A DNA stretch of 64,000 nt from Elusimicrobiales bacterium (GTDB taxonomy: Bacteria; Elusimicrobiota; Elusimicrobia; Elusimicrobiales; UBA9959): the NCBI GenBank assembly GCA_028713125.1, contig JAQTOU010000007.1, forward strand, positions 104,158 to 168,157, read 5' to 3'. The position numbers and the translations under genes are program-made. The stretch's first letter is position 1. Every line of letters begins with the position of its first letter. The notes beneath the pieces are model-generated. The model saw only the letters and a program-made list of their open reading frames with translations. It made no database searches and was not told the DNA's origin. Below are positions 1 through 8,446 of this stretch, in pieces.

Positions 1-1
1 C

Positions 2-625
2 GCCAGCTCCAACTTCGGCAATATGTTCAGCGTGGTCGGCGGCAGCTACTTCCTCCCTTTCCTGCCGATGCTGCCGATACAGATCCTGATGAACAATCTG
101 CTCTACGACATCTCCCAGATCGGCATCCCGACGGACAATGTGGACGAGGAGTATCTCAGGAAGCCCAAGAAATGGAACATCGCCAATATAAAGAAGTTCA
201 TGCTGGTCGTCGGGCCGATCAGCTCCGTTTTCGACTACGCCACTTATTTCCTGATGCTTTATTTCTTCGGCTGCATCGCCTTCTCCGCCCCGGGCGCCGC
301 GCTGGCTGACAAGGTCCACCTGGAGAAACTTTTCCATACGGGCTGGTTCGTGGAATCTTTGCTGACGCAGACCCTCATCGTCTATATCATCCGCACTAAA
401 AAGATCCCTTTCCTGGAAAGCGTGCCCAGCCTGCCGATGGTGTTCGCCACGGTAATGGCGGTAACCATAGGCGTGTTCCTGCCCCATACGCATTTCGCCG
501 ACAAGCTGGGCTTCGTGCCTCTGCCCGGCGTCTACTGGCTGTGGCTCGGCGGCTTCCTGCTGCTTTACGCGGTGCTCACCCATAACGTAAAAGTCTGGTT
601 CTACCGCAAGTTTGGAGACGACTAA
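2..625 (+). CDS. mgtA: C-terminal part of a MgtA-type magnesium-transporting P-type ATPase (cut by window start)
   Basis: The reading frame is open from base 2 and the real start lies upstream of the window. The visible ~207 residues match the C-terminal membrane domain of P3B-type Mg2+-importing ATPases: a NFGNMFSV segment, then a FLPMLPIQILMNNLLYD stretch, then a cytoplasmic loop with D-E-E-Y-L-R-K-P, and about four further hydrophobic segments. The catalytic aspartate and nucleotide-binding domains are outside the window. The family imports Mg2+ across the inner membrane using ATP. The stop codon directly abuts the ATG of the next gene, a PTS IIA-domain protein, so the two are probably co-transcribed and co-regulated. 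The family is clear; the exact substrate (Mg2+ rather than another divalent cation) is inferred from the family. Confidence 0.85.
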   Translation, partial: ASSNFGNMFSVVGGSYFLPFLPMLPIQILMNNLLYDISQIGIPTDNVDEEYLRKPKKWNIANIKKFMLVVGPISSVFDYATYFLMLYFFGCIAFSAPGAALADKVHLEKLFHTGWFVESLLTQTLIVYIIRTKKIPFLESVPSLPMVFATVMAVTIGVFLPHTHFADKLGFVPLPGVYWLWLGGFLLLYAVLTHNVKVWFYRKFGDD

Positions 626-1402
626 ATGAAAAGTATTTTAACGGCGCTTCAGGACGGCAGGCTTATAGAGCTGCCTGAGACCGACAAGAACAAGGCCCTG
701 GGCTACATGGCCAACATCATGGAGGCCATCCCCGAGGTCAGCTCTAATATCGACGTGGCCGGGGGCGTGCTCGAGCGCGAGGGCCAGGCCAATACCGGCA
801 TCGGGAAAGGCTGGGCCTGCCCGCATATACGCGTGGAAGGCGACGGGGAGCTTTTTTCGGTGCTCGGCTGGAGCCCGGCCGGCATAGATTACGGCGCCCC
901 CGACAAGGCGAAGGTTCACCTGCTGGTGATGTACTACATACCCGGCAACCAGCGGATGGCTTACCTTAAGGAACTCTCCGGGCTGGCCAAGGCCATACAG
1001 AAAGGCCAGGGGATAGAGAATATACAGAAGGCCGCGTCCCTCAACGACGTGCGCAACGAGCTGCTGAACTGGGTTTCCGCGTCCATAGACAACACTATGC
1101 CGCAGGCCAAGGCCCGCATGATAAAGCTGGAGGCGAAGCATGCCCAGGCGGCTGGAGAGGTTTGCTTCACGGCCCAGGGCCTCGAGCGGCTAGTACCTTT
1201 TTACGTGATCACCGGCAACGGGTCCAAGAACATGGCGCTGGCCCAGGACGCGGAACTGGTCCGCGCAATCGAGGCCGCCGATCTCGGACAGCTGGCCGAA
1301 AAGCAGGATTTCGAGCCGGGGGGCTATAAGGTCTTCGTGCGGTCGAGGGCCCTTTACAAACCTGACCGGGCAATGTACGACTGCATCGCCGTCAAGCGCT
1401 GA
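626..1402 (+). CDS. PTS EIIA type-2 (PtsN-like) domain protein with an uncharacterised C-terminal half
   Basis: 258 residues. The first ~150 match the PTS EIIA type-2 (fructose/nitrogen) fold. The segment GIGKGWACPHIR contains His67, at the position of the phosphorylated histidine. Standard EIIA-Ntr proteins are ~150-160 residues; here ~100 more follow that I do not recognise. No EI, HPr or sugar permease is present in the window, so a regulatory role is more likely than sugar transport. In other bacteria unlinked EIIA-Ntr proteins modulate potassium transporters and their sensors. Abutting mgtA with no gap suggests that this protein tunes the Mg2+ ATPase or senses its state; that is inference. 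The start is the ATG immediately after the mgtA stop. Confidence 0.72.
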   Translation: MKSILTALQDGRLIELPETDKNKALGYMANIMEAIPEVSSNIDVAGGVLEREGQANTGIGKGWACPHIRVEGDGELFSVLGWSPAGIDYGAPDKAKVHLLVMYYIPGNQRMAYLKELSGLAKAIQKGQGIENIQKAASLNDVRNELLNWVSASIDNTMPQAKARMIKLEAKHAQAAGEVCFTAQGLERLVPFYVITGNGSKNMALAQDAELVRAIEAADLGQLAEKQDFEPGGYKVFVRSRALYKPDRAMYDCIAVKR

Positions 1403-1440
1403 GCGGCGGCCCTCCGCGGGGATCAAAGAAGCTCATTGTT

Positions 1441-3963
1441 ATGAAAAAGATCGCCAGATATGCGGTTCCCTTCTTCGGCGTGGCGCTTTTCGCGGCGGCC
1501 ATGCTTGCGCTCCACCACGAGCTGCAGCATTATTCCTACCACCAGATAGCGGCGGAGTTCAGATCGCTGCCGTACTGGAGGATCCTGCTGGCCGTCCTGC
1601 TGACCGGTCTCAACTACACCATTCTGACCTGCTACGACCTCCTGGCTTTCCGGTACCTGGGCCGCGCACAGCCCTACTCCAAAATAGCGCCCGCTTCTTT
1701 TACCGCCTTCGCCTTCAGCAATAATATCGGAATGGCCGCCCTGTCCGGCGGCTCCATCCGTCTTAGGCTATACTCGGCGCAAGGCCTGTCCTCCCTCGAC
1801 ATAGCCCGGATAATAGGGTTTGGCATAGCCACTTTCTGGCTGGGAGTGCTTTCGCTCGGCGGCGCCGTTTTCCTCCTGCACCCGCCGGCGCTTCCGGCCG
1901 GTTTTTCCCTCCCGTTCTCCTCGCTGCGGGCCCTGGGGCTGTTCATGCTTTCCGCCGCGGGGCTCTACCTGGGGCTGGCAGTCCGCGCGAAGCCTTTCAG
2001 CCTGCGCGGCTTCGAGCTGAACCTGCCGCGCCCCGGCCTCGCCCTGATGCAGCTGGCCGTCTCGGCAGTGGACTGGGCGGTAGCCGCCGGCGTTCTCTTC
2101 GTTCTCCTTCCCTCTTCCGGCAGTTTCGGCTATTTCGACCTGCTGGCCGTGTTCATGCTGGCGCAGGTCGCCGGCCTCGCCAGCCAGGTCCCTGGCGGCC
2201 TGGGCGTGTTCGAGACCATAATAATCGTCTTCGCGGGCCGGCAGACCGACCCTGCCCAGGTCATGGGCGCCCTGCTCGCCTACCGCGTCGTTTACTACCT
2301 GCTGCCGCTGCTGGCCGCTTCGGCCTACCTGGCCCTGCACGAACTGCCGCGCCGCGCCGGCGCCCTGCTGCGCCTCGCGCCCGGGCTGGTCCCGCAGGCC
2401 CTGTCCATAGTGGTCTTTACCGGCGGCGCGGTGCTCCTTTTTTCCGGGGCTACGCCCGGAGTCCACTCCCGGCTTTTGCTGCTTGGGGCTTTCCTGCCCC
2501 TGCCGCTGCTCGAGGCCTCCCATTTCCTGGCCAGCGTCGGCGGCGCGGCGCTGCTGGTGATAGCGCGCGGCCTCCAGCGCCGGCTGGACGCCGCTTATCA
2601 CGCCGCCACTCTGCTCCTAGGAGCCGGCATAGTGCTCTCGGTCCTCAAGGGCCTGGACGTAGAAGAAGCCCTGTTGCTCTCCGCGATGCTCGCGGCGCTT
2701 TATGTCTCACGCAGTGAGTTCTACCGCAAAGCTTCTCTCCTCGCCGAAAGCTTCAGCCCCGGCTGGATAGCCGCTGTCCTCCTGGCTGTCGGCGCTTCGG
2801 TCTGGCTGGGCCTTTTTTCCTTCAAGCATGTAGAGTATTCTAATTCACTCTGGTGGCAGTTCGAGGCCGCTCATAACGCCCCGCGCTTCCTGCGCGGCAG
2901 CGCCGGGGCCACCCTGGCCGTGCTGCTGTTCGCGCTTTCACGGCTTTTCAGGGCCGCCCGGCCCGAAATTACTTCCCCGTCCGCCCCCGACCTGGAACTG
3001 GCGGCTAAAATAGCCGCGGCCTCAGGCGACACTTCGGCCTGGCTGGCCCTGCTCGGAGATAAAGAAATTATTTTCAGCGAAAAGAAAGGCGCCTTCCTGA
3101 TGTACTCGGTGCGCGGCCGCAGCTGGGTCTGCCTCGGCGGCCCGGTCGGCCCCGAAGCGGAGCGCAGGGAGCTGCTATGGCGCTTCGCGGAGCTCTGCGA
3201 CGAGCACGGCGGCCGCCCGGTTTTCTACGAGGTCCCGGCGGCGGACCTGGCTTCCTTCGCGGACCTCGGGATGACCTTCCTTAACCTGGGCGAGGAGGGG
3301 AAAGTCCCGCTCGCCGGTTTCAGCCTGGAGGGCGGCGCGCGCAAGGCCCTGCGCCAGACCGTGACCAAGGTCGAGAAGGAGGGGTTCGTCTTCGAAGTGG
3401 TCCCCAGGGAACAGGTTCCGGCCCTGCTGCCAGAGCTCCGGCGTATCTCGGACAGCTGGCTCGCGGAGAAGAAAACGCGCGAGAAAGGCTTCTCTCTCGG
3501 CTATTTCAGCGAGGATTATATAAGATATTTCCCCTGCGCCCTCGTAAAGAAGGACGGGGCGCTGTTCGCCTTCGCCAATATCTGGACCGGCGCCGGAGAG
3601 GTCTCCGTGGACCTGATGCGCTACGTGCCAGGTTCCCCCAACGGCGTTATGGATTACCTTTTCACGAAACTGATGCTGTGGGGAAAGGAGGGCGGCTACG
3701 CCGCTTTCGACCTGGGCATGGCGCCGCTTTCCGGGATACAGGTTCACGCGCTCTCCCCGCTGGGGAGCCGGCTGGGCAGCTTCCTCTACCGCCACGGCGA
3801 GAACTTCTACAACTTCCAGGGCCTGCGCTCCTACAAGGAGAAATTCGACCCGCTCTGGTCCCCTCGCTACCTGGCCTCCCCGGGAGGGCTCGCTCTGCCC
3901 GGGATAATAATGGACGTCACCGCGCTGGTCTCCGGCGGCATCAAGGGAGCCGTCTCGAGATGA
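1441..3963 (+). CDS. mprF: MprF: phosphatidylglycerol lysyltransferase/flippase
   Basis: 840 residues, the usual length for bifunctional MprF. The N-terminal two thirds are hydrophobic, with about 13-14 predicted membrane segments, and carry the flippase-domain signature around NNIGMAALSGGSIRLRLY. The C-terminal ~300 residues are the cytosolic aminoacyl-transferase domain (LPG synthase C / DUF2156), with KALRQTVTKVEKEGF and DLMRYVPGSPNGVMDYLF. The family transfers an amino acid (lysine or alanine) from aminoacyl-tRNA to phosphatidylglycerol and flips the product, lowering the negative surface charge and raising tolerance to cationic peptides. It precedes an AcvB/VirJ-like hydrolase with an ATGA overlap, the order known from Agrobacterium lpiA-acvB. 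The amino acid specificity cannot be read from the sequence. Confidence 0.92.
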   Translation: MKKIARYAVPFFGVALFAAAMLALHHELQHYSYHQIAAEFRSLPYWRILLAVLLTGLNYTILTCYDLLAFRYLGRAQPYSKIAPASFTAFAFSNNIGMAALSGGSIRLRLYSAQGLSSLDIARIIGFGIATFWLGVLSLGGAVFLLHPPALPAGFSLPFSSLRALGLFMLSAAGLYLGLAVRAKPFSLRGFELNLPRPGLALMQLAVSAVDWAVAAGVLFVLLPSSGSFGYFDLLAVFMLAQVAGLASQVPGGLGVFETIIIVFAGRQTDPAQVMGALLAYRVVYYLLPLLAASAYLALHELPRRAGALLRLAPGLVPQALSIVVFTGGAVLLFSGATPGVHSRLLLLGAFLPLPLLEASHFLASVGGAALLVIARGLQRRLDAAYHAATLLLGAGIVLSVLKGLDVEEALLLSAMLAALYVSRSEFYRKASLLAESFSPGWIAAVLLAVGASVWLGLFSFKHVEYSNSLWWQFEAAHNAPRFLRGSAGATLAVLLFALSRLFRAARPEITSPSAPDLELAAKIAAASGDTSAWLALLGDKEIIFSEKKGAFLMYSVRGRSWVCLGGPVGPEAERRELLWRFAELCDEHGGRPVFYEVPAADLASFADLGMTFLNLGEEGKVPLAGFSLEGGARKALRQTVTKVEKEGFVFEVVPREQVPALLPELRRISDSWLAEKKTREKGFSLGYFSEDYIRYFPCALVKKDGALFAFANIWTGAGEVSVDLMRYVPGSPNGVMDYLFTKLMLWGKEGGYAAFDLGMAPLSGIQVHALSPLGSRLGSFLYRHGENFYNFQGLRSYKEKFDPLWSPRYLASPGGLALPGIIMDVTALVSGGIKGAVSR

Positions 3964-5327
3964 AAGCTTTCCTGCTGGCCGCCCTGCTGTTGCTGCCCGG
4001 CGCGTCCGCGTATGCGGCCGAAAGCTCGCTCGAGTTCGGCCGCTTCGGGACCGTGGCCGTCTACAGGCCGAAAAAAATAGAAAGCGTGGTCATCTTCATT
4101 TCAGGAGACGGCGGCTGGAACCTTGGCGTGGTGGACATGGCGCGGATGCTGCGCAACAGCGGGGCGCTGGTCCTGGGCGTGGACATAACTAAATACTTCA
4201 AGGCGATGCGCGCGTCGAATGACGACTGCTGGTACCCGGCGGCGGACTTCGAGTCCCTGAGCCAGTTCGCGCAGAAGGACCTGGGCCTGCCCGAATATAT
4301 CAGGCCCGTAGTGGCCGGCTTCTCTTCGGGCGCCACGCTGGCTTACGCGCTTCTGGCCCAGGCCCCGCCCAACACTTTCAAGGCGGCGGTCAGTCTCGGG
4401 TTCTGTCCCGACCTCGATACGCCAAAGCCGCTGTGTAAAGGTTCAGGCCTCGCCCACGGGCCTTTCATTCCGAAGACCGGCTATGTTTACGCCCCGGCGG
4501 CAATGCCGGCGCCGTGGGTGGCCTTCCAGGGGCTCGAAGACAAGGTTTGCGACCCGGCCGCTACCGAGAGCTTTGTGAAAGACGTGCGCGGCGGGGATAT
4601 AGTACTGCTCCCGAAAGTAGGCCACGGCTTCGGCGTGCAGAAGCGCTGGGTGCCGCAGTTCGAAGCGGTCTTCAAGCGCCTCACGGCGATAGAGAAGCCC
4701 ACGGCCCAGCCGGCGGCGGTGGCCGACCTTCCGCTGATACAGCTGCCGGCAAAGACCGAACGCCCCTATTTCGCGGTCATCATTTCCGGCGACGGCGGCT
4801 GGGCCGGTATAGACCGGGAGGTGGCCTCGGCGCTGTTAAAGGACGGTGTGCCGGTAGTCGGGCTGGACTCGCTTAAATATTTCTGGAAGGCCAGGAAGCC
4901 CGAGGGAGTGGCGGCTGACCTCTCCCGCGTGATAGACCATTTCTCAAAAGACTGGGGGAAGGAAAAGGTCCTCCTGGTCGGCTATTCTCGCGGCGCGGAG
5001 GTTCTCCCGTTCGCGGCCAACAGGCTTATGCCGGAAGCAAAGGCCAAAGTGGCGCTGCTTGCGCTGCTTGGCCCTGGCCGCAAAGCGGAATTCGAATTCA
5101 AACTGACCGACTGGCTGGGCGACAGCGGCGGCGGCATGCCGATAAAACCGGAGGCGGAGGCCTGGTCGGGCTCCCCGGTGGTATGTTTCTACGGCAAGGC
5201 CGACAAAGGTAATTTGTGCGAAATCCTGGACCCCGCGCGCTTCACCGTCGTCAAGCTGGGCGGGGGACATCATTTCGGCGGCGCCTACGCCGAGATAGCG
5301 GCCCGAATACTGAAAGAAATACGCTGA
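3960..5327 (+). CDS. acvB: AcvB/VirJ-like aminoacyl-phosphatidylglycerol hydrolase, two tandem alpha/beta-hydrolase halves
   Basis: 455 residues starting at the ATG that overlaps the mprF stop (ATGA), with GGGAG about ten bases upstream. Residues 1-20 form a signal peptide (ALLLLPGASAYAA), so the protein is exported. Two homologous halves follow, each opening with an ISGDGGW motif (about 48-53 and 276-281). Each has a GxSxG nucleophile elbow (Ser122 and Ser343), a possible acid (Asp194, Asp415) and a possible catalytic histidine (His222; His437/438). AcvB of Agrobacterium has about the same length and is a periplasmic lysyl-PG hydrolase encoded with LpiA/MprF. Removing the amino acid that MprF adds is therefore the likely role here. 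Unusually, both halves appear to keep a full triad. Confidence 0.8.
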   Translation: MKAFLLAALLLLPGASAYAAESSLEFGRFGTVAVYRPKKIESVVIFISGDGGWNLGVVDMARMLRNSGALVLGVDITKYFKAMRASNDDCWYPAADFESLSQFAQKDLGLPEYIRPVVAGFSSGATLAYALLAQAPPNTFKAAVSLGFCPDLDTPKPLCKGSGLAHGPFIPKTGYVYAPAAMPAPWVAFQGLEDKVCDPAATESFVKDVRGGDIVLLPKVGHGFGVQKRWVPQFEAVFKRLTAIEKPTAQPAAVADLPLIQLPAKTERPYFAVIISGDGGWAGIDREVASALLKDGVPVVGLDSLKYFWKARKPEGVAADLSRVIDHFSKDWGKEKVLLVGYSRGAEVLPFAANRLMPEAKAKVALLALLGPGRKAEFEFKLTDWLGDSGGGMPIKPEAEAWSGSPVVCFYGKADKGNLCEILDPARFTVVKLGGGHHFGGAYAEIAARILKEIR

Positions 5328-5388
5328 AAGGGCGGGGGCTCCCCGAACATGCGCCGCCAGGCGCTTCTGAAGAAGTCCGGCGGGCCTT

Positions 5389-5418
5389 TTGCCATCCACA
5401 AAACAACTTTGATACAAT
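5389..5418 (+). promoter_or_regulatory. sigma-70-type promoter for the menaquinone operon
   Basis: TTGCCA (5389-5394), an 18-base spacer and TACAAT (5413-5418) lie in the 180-base gap between the acvB-like gene and ubiD. This is the only good -35/-10 pair I see before the eight-gene menaquinone run, in which later genes overlap or nearly abut. The expected start is near 5425, leaving an ~80-base leader. Apart from the promoter, the rest of the gap shows no strong hairpin with a T-run. Confidence 0.55.
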
Positions 5419-5507
5419 GACTGTATACGGCGGGAAAACAGCTGCCGGGCGGCACCCGCCCAAAGCTCCACCAAGACCCCAGGCCGCCGATACCCGCAGG
5501 TCTTCTT

Positions 5508-6950
5508 ATGCCTTATAAAAACCTGAAGAAATTCATAGATACGCTCGAAGCGTCGGGCGAGCTGCGGCGTATCAGGGCCGAAACCGACCCCGACCTCGAG
5601 ATCACGGAGATAGCCGACAGGGTTTCAAAGACCGCCGGCCCCGCGCTTCTCCTTGAAAATGTAAAAGGCTCGGAATATCCTCTCCTGATAAACGCCTTCG
5701 GCAGCTACAAGCGCATGCAGCTCGCGCTGTCCTGCGGCTCTTTCGACGAGATCGCGGCCAGGATAGAGGCGAACATAAAGATGCGCCCGCCGGAAGGCCT
5801 TCTGGGAAAGATCAAGATGCTTTTTACGCTTAAAGAGCTGGCCGGCTTCATGCCGAAAAAAGTCAGCGGCGCGCCCTGCCAGGATAAAGTTTATACCGAC
5901 GGCCCCCTGCTGGACCGGCTGCCCATCCTTAAATGCTGGCCCGGAGACGGCGGGCCTTTCATCACCCTTCCCGCCGTGATAACCAAAGATCCCGATACCG
6001 GCGCCCAAAACGTCGGCATGTACCGGATGCAGAAATACGACAATACCTCCACCGGCATGCACTGGCAGTACAATAAGGACGGCACCCGCCATTTCGACAA
6101 ATACAAATCGCGAAACCAGCGGATGGAAGTGGCCGTGGCGCTGGGCGGCCCGCCCTCCGTCACTTACGCCGCGTCCGCGCCGCTGCCGCCGGATATAGAC
6201 GAGCTGCTGTTCGCCGGCTTCATAGATTCCAAGCCGGTCGAGATCGTGAAGGCCAAAACCGTGGACCTCTTCGTTCCCGCCGAGGCCGACTTCATAATCG
6301 AAGGCTACGTGGACCCCGCCGAGGAGCGCACAGAAGGACCGTTCGGCGACCATACCGGCTTTTACTCCGCCGCCGATAAATACCCCGTCTTCCACGTAAC
6401 CGCGCTTACCTGCCGGAACGACGCCGTCTACCCGGCCACCATAGTGGGGAAACCGCCGATGGAAGACTGCTACATGGCCAAGGCCACGGAAAGGCTCTTC
6501 CTGCCCCTGCTTAAAATGGTCATCCCGGAAGTCGTGGACATGGAGCTCCCCATCGAGGGAGTGTTCCATAACTGCGCGCTCGTTTCGATAGACAAGAAAT
6601 ACCCGGGCCAGGCGAAAAAGGTCATAAACGCCATGTGGGGCCTGGGCCAGATGGCGTCCACCAAATTCATAGCCGTCTTCGACAAGGATATCGACCTGCG
6701 CGATTCCGGCACGGTCCTGTGGAAACTGCTGAACAATACCGACCCGAAGCGGGACCTGCTGATGTCGGAGGGGCCGCTCGACGCGCTCGACCACAGCGCC
6801 CCGCACGCCAACTTCGGCGGCAAAATGGGCATAGACGCCACCCGCAAAACGCGCGAGGAAGGCATGGGCAGGGACTGGCCGGAAGAGATAGTGATGTCAG
6901 CCGAAATCAAAGAGAAAGTCACGCGCCGCTGGAAGGAGTATGGACTTTAA
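5508..6950 (+). CDS. ubiD: UbiD-family prenylated-FMN decarboxylase of the menaquinone (futalosine) pathway
   Basis: 480 residues, full length for the UbiD family. The landmark EERTEGPFGDHTGFY, with the conserved acidic residues and arginine of the active site, lies near residues 272-286; the N-terminus (LKKFIDTLEASGELRRI) and C-terminus are also typical. UbiD enzymes need prenylated FMN made by UbiX, which is encoded two genes downstream. In futalosine-pathway bacteria a UbiD/UbiX/UbiA trio (also called MqnL/MqnM/MqnP) converts 1,4-dihydroxy-6-naphthoate to demethylmenaquinone. The adjacency to mqnE-A-C-D-B makes that role much more likely than ubiquinone synthesis. It is the first gene of the operon, and the following prenyltransferase overlaps its end by 11 bases. 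Confidence 0.9.
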   Translation: MPYKNLKKFIDTLEASGELRRIRAETDPDLEITEIADRVSKTAGPALLLENVKGSEYPLLINAFGSYKRMQLALSCGSFDEIAARIEANIKMRPPEGLLGKIKMLFTLKELAGFMPKKVSGAPCQDKVYTDGPLLDRLPILKCWPGDGGPFITLPAVITKDPDTGAQNVGMYRMQKYDNTSTGMHWQYNKDGTRHFDKYKSRNQRMEVAVALGGPPSVTYAASAPLPPDIDELLFAGFIDSKPVEIVKAKTVDLFVPAEADFIIEGYVDPAEERTEGPFGDHTGFYSAADKYPVFHVTALTCRNDAVYPATIVGKPPMEDCYMAKATERLFLPLLKMVIPEVVDMELPIEGVFHNCALVSIDKKYPGQAKKVINAMWGLGQMASTKFIAVFDKDIDLRDSGTVLWKLLNNTDPKRDLLMSEGPLDALDHSAPHANFGGKMGIDATRKTREEGMGRDWPEEIVMSAEIKEKVTRRWKEYGL

Positions 6951-7782
6951 GAAACTCTCCGGGCTGCTGATGCCGGAGCAGACGCTGTTCGCGCTGCCTT
7001 TCGCCTGGCTCGGCGTCCTCTTCGCGCGCGGCCACGGCTTCCGCACCTGGCTGCTGGTCACCGTAGCGCTCGCCGCCGCACGGACGGCCGGCATGGCTTT
7101 CAACAGGGCGATAGACGCCCGCATAGACGCGGCCAACCCGCGCACCAAAGACCGCGCCATTCCCAAAGGCGAGGTGAAGAGGATAGAAGCCGTCGGGCTG
7201 GCGCTTATCTCCTGCCTCGCGCTGATAGCCGCCTCTTTCATGCTGAACCGGCTGTGCTTCTACCTGTCTTTCGCCGCAGTGGCGCTCCTCGCCGGCTATT
7301 CCTACTTCAAGCGCTTCTCGGCGTCGTCGCATTTCTGCCTCGGTTTTACCGAGGCCGCCGCCCCTATAGGCGGCTATCTCGCGGTCACCGGCCGCCTGGA
7401 CCTGCTTTCCCTGGTGCTGGGGGCCGCCATAATGCTGTGGATAGCGGGCCTGGATATAGTTTACGCTCTGCAGGACAAAGATTTCGACAGACAGGCGGGG
7501 CTGCACTCTATCCCCGCAGCTTACGGCGACAAACTCGCGCTTGCCACCTCCGCGCTCTGCTACGGTGCCTCTTTCAGCGCGCTGGTGGCGGCGGGACTTA
7601 TGACCGGGATGACATTTCCCTACTGGGCCGCGCTGCTCTGCGTCGCCGGGCTTTTTGCGTACCAGCAAAGAGCGGCGCGCGGCGCCGACATCCTCTCGGC
7701 TATGCCTAAGATCTTCAGGGTTAATATGTACGTCTCCCCTGCCCTGCTCGCGGGCGCCCTTGTCGACAGCCTGCTAAGATAA
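6940..7782 (+). CDS. mqnP: UbiA-family prenyltransferase (MqnP type)
   Basis: 280 residues with about eight or nine hydrophobic segments. The first aspartate motif is NRAIDARIDAANPRT (residues ~47-61), and the second lies in DIVYALQDKDFDRQAG (~171-186). These two motifs bind Mg2+ and the prenyl diphosphate in the UbiA superfamily. By context the acceptor should be the 6-naphthoate intermediate of the futalosine route rather than 4-hydroxybenzoate; this is inferred from the operon. The ATG lies within the end of ubiD, with GGAG shortly upstream. The protein acts in the inner membrane. Confidence 0.88.
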   Translation: MDFKKLSGLLMPEQTLFALPFAWLGVLFARGHGFRTWLLVTVALAAARTAGMAFNRAIDARIDAANPRTKDRAIPKGEVKRIEAVGLALISCLALIAASFMLNRLCFYLSFAAVALLAGYSYFKRFSASSHFCLGFTEAAAPIGGYLAVTGRLDLLSLVLGAAIMLWIAGLDIVYALQDKDFDRQAGLHSIPAAYGDKLALATSALCYGASFSALVAAGLMTGMTFPYWAALLCVAGLFAYQQRAARGADILSAMPKIFRVNMYVSPALLAGALVDSLLR

Positions 7783-7792
7783 TGGAGATTTT

Positions 7793-8431
7793 ATGATCGC
7801 AGTAGCTATAACCGGGGCCAGCGGGCCGATACTCGGCATCAGGCTGATAGAAGAGCTCCTTAACTCCGGGAAGCCCGTTTACGCCGTCGTTTCCGATGCC
7901 GCCTGGAGCGTGATCGCGCACGAACTTTCATACAGGAAGGCCGGGCCCGCCCCGCTGGCCGCGCTCCTTTCAAAGAGGGGGAGGACCTCCTCGCTTAAGC
8001 TGTTAAAAGAATTCGACAGCCATGATTTTTTCTCGCCTTTAGCCAGCGGCTCTTCGCCTTTCGAAGCGATGGCGGTAGCCCCCTGCTCGATGAAGACGCT
8101 ATCAGCCGCGGCCAGCGGCTACGCCGACTCGCTCATCACGCGAGCCTGCGACGTGGCCCTGAAGGAGAAAAGGAAACTTATACTTGTCCCGCGCGAAACG
8201 CCTCTCAGCGCGATACACCTCGAGAACATGCTTAAGCTCTCCCGCGCCGGCGCGGTGATACTGCCGCCAGTCCTGGGCTTTTACTCCCGCCCGGGGACCA
8301 TAGACGACATGGTGGATTTCGTGACGGGGAAAATACTGAACCTGCTTGGAGTAAAGCACCGCCTTTTCAAAAGCTGGGAAGAGCAGGCTTCAGCCACGGC
8401 CGCTAAAACCGGGAAGCGCAAAGCCCCCTGA
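7793..8431 (+). CDS. ubiX: UbiX-type flavin prenyltransferase
   Basis: 212 residues; the family is usually 185-210. The N-terminal AVAITGASGPILGIRLIEEL loop is the FMN-binding start of the Rossmann-like flavoprotein fold. The segment VAPCSMKTLSAAASGYADSLITRACDVALKE and the later LVPRETPLSAIHLENMLKL are diagnostic of UbiX. The enzyme makes prenylated FMN for the UbiD partner encoded two genes upstream. A GGAG lies seven bases before the ATG and ten bases separate it from the previous stop, so it is in the same operon. Confidence 0.92.
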   Translation: MIAVAITGASGPILGIRLIEELLNSGKPVYAVVSDAAWSVIAHELSYRKAGPAPLAALLSKRGRTSSLKLLKEFDSHDFFSPLASGSSPFEAMAVAPCSMKTLSAAASGYADSLITRACDVALKEKRKLILVPRETPLSAIHLENMLKLSRAGAVILPPVLGFYSRPGTIDDMVDFVTGKILNLLGVKHRLFKSWEEQASATAAKTGKRKAP

Positions 8432-8446
8432 CCATTTCAGCAACAG

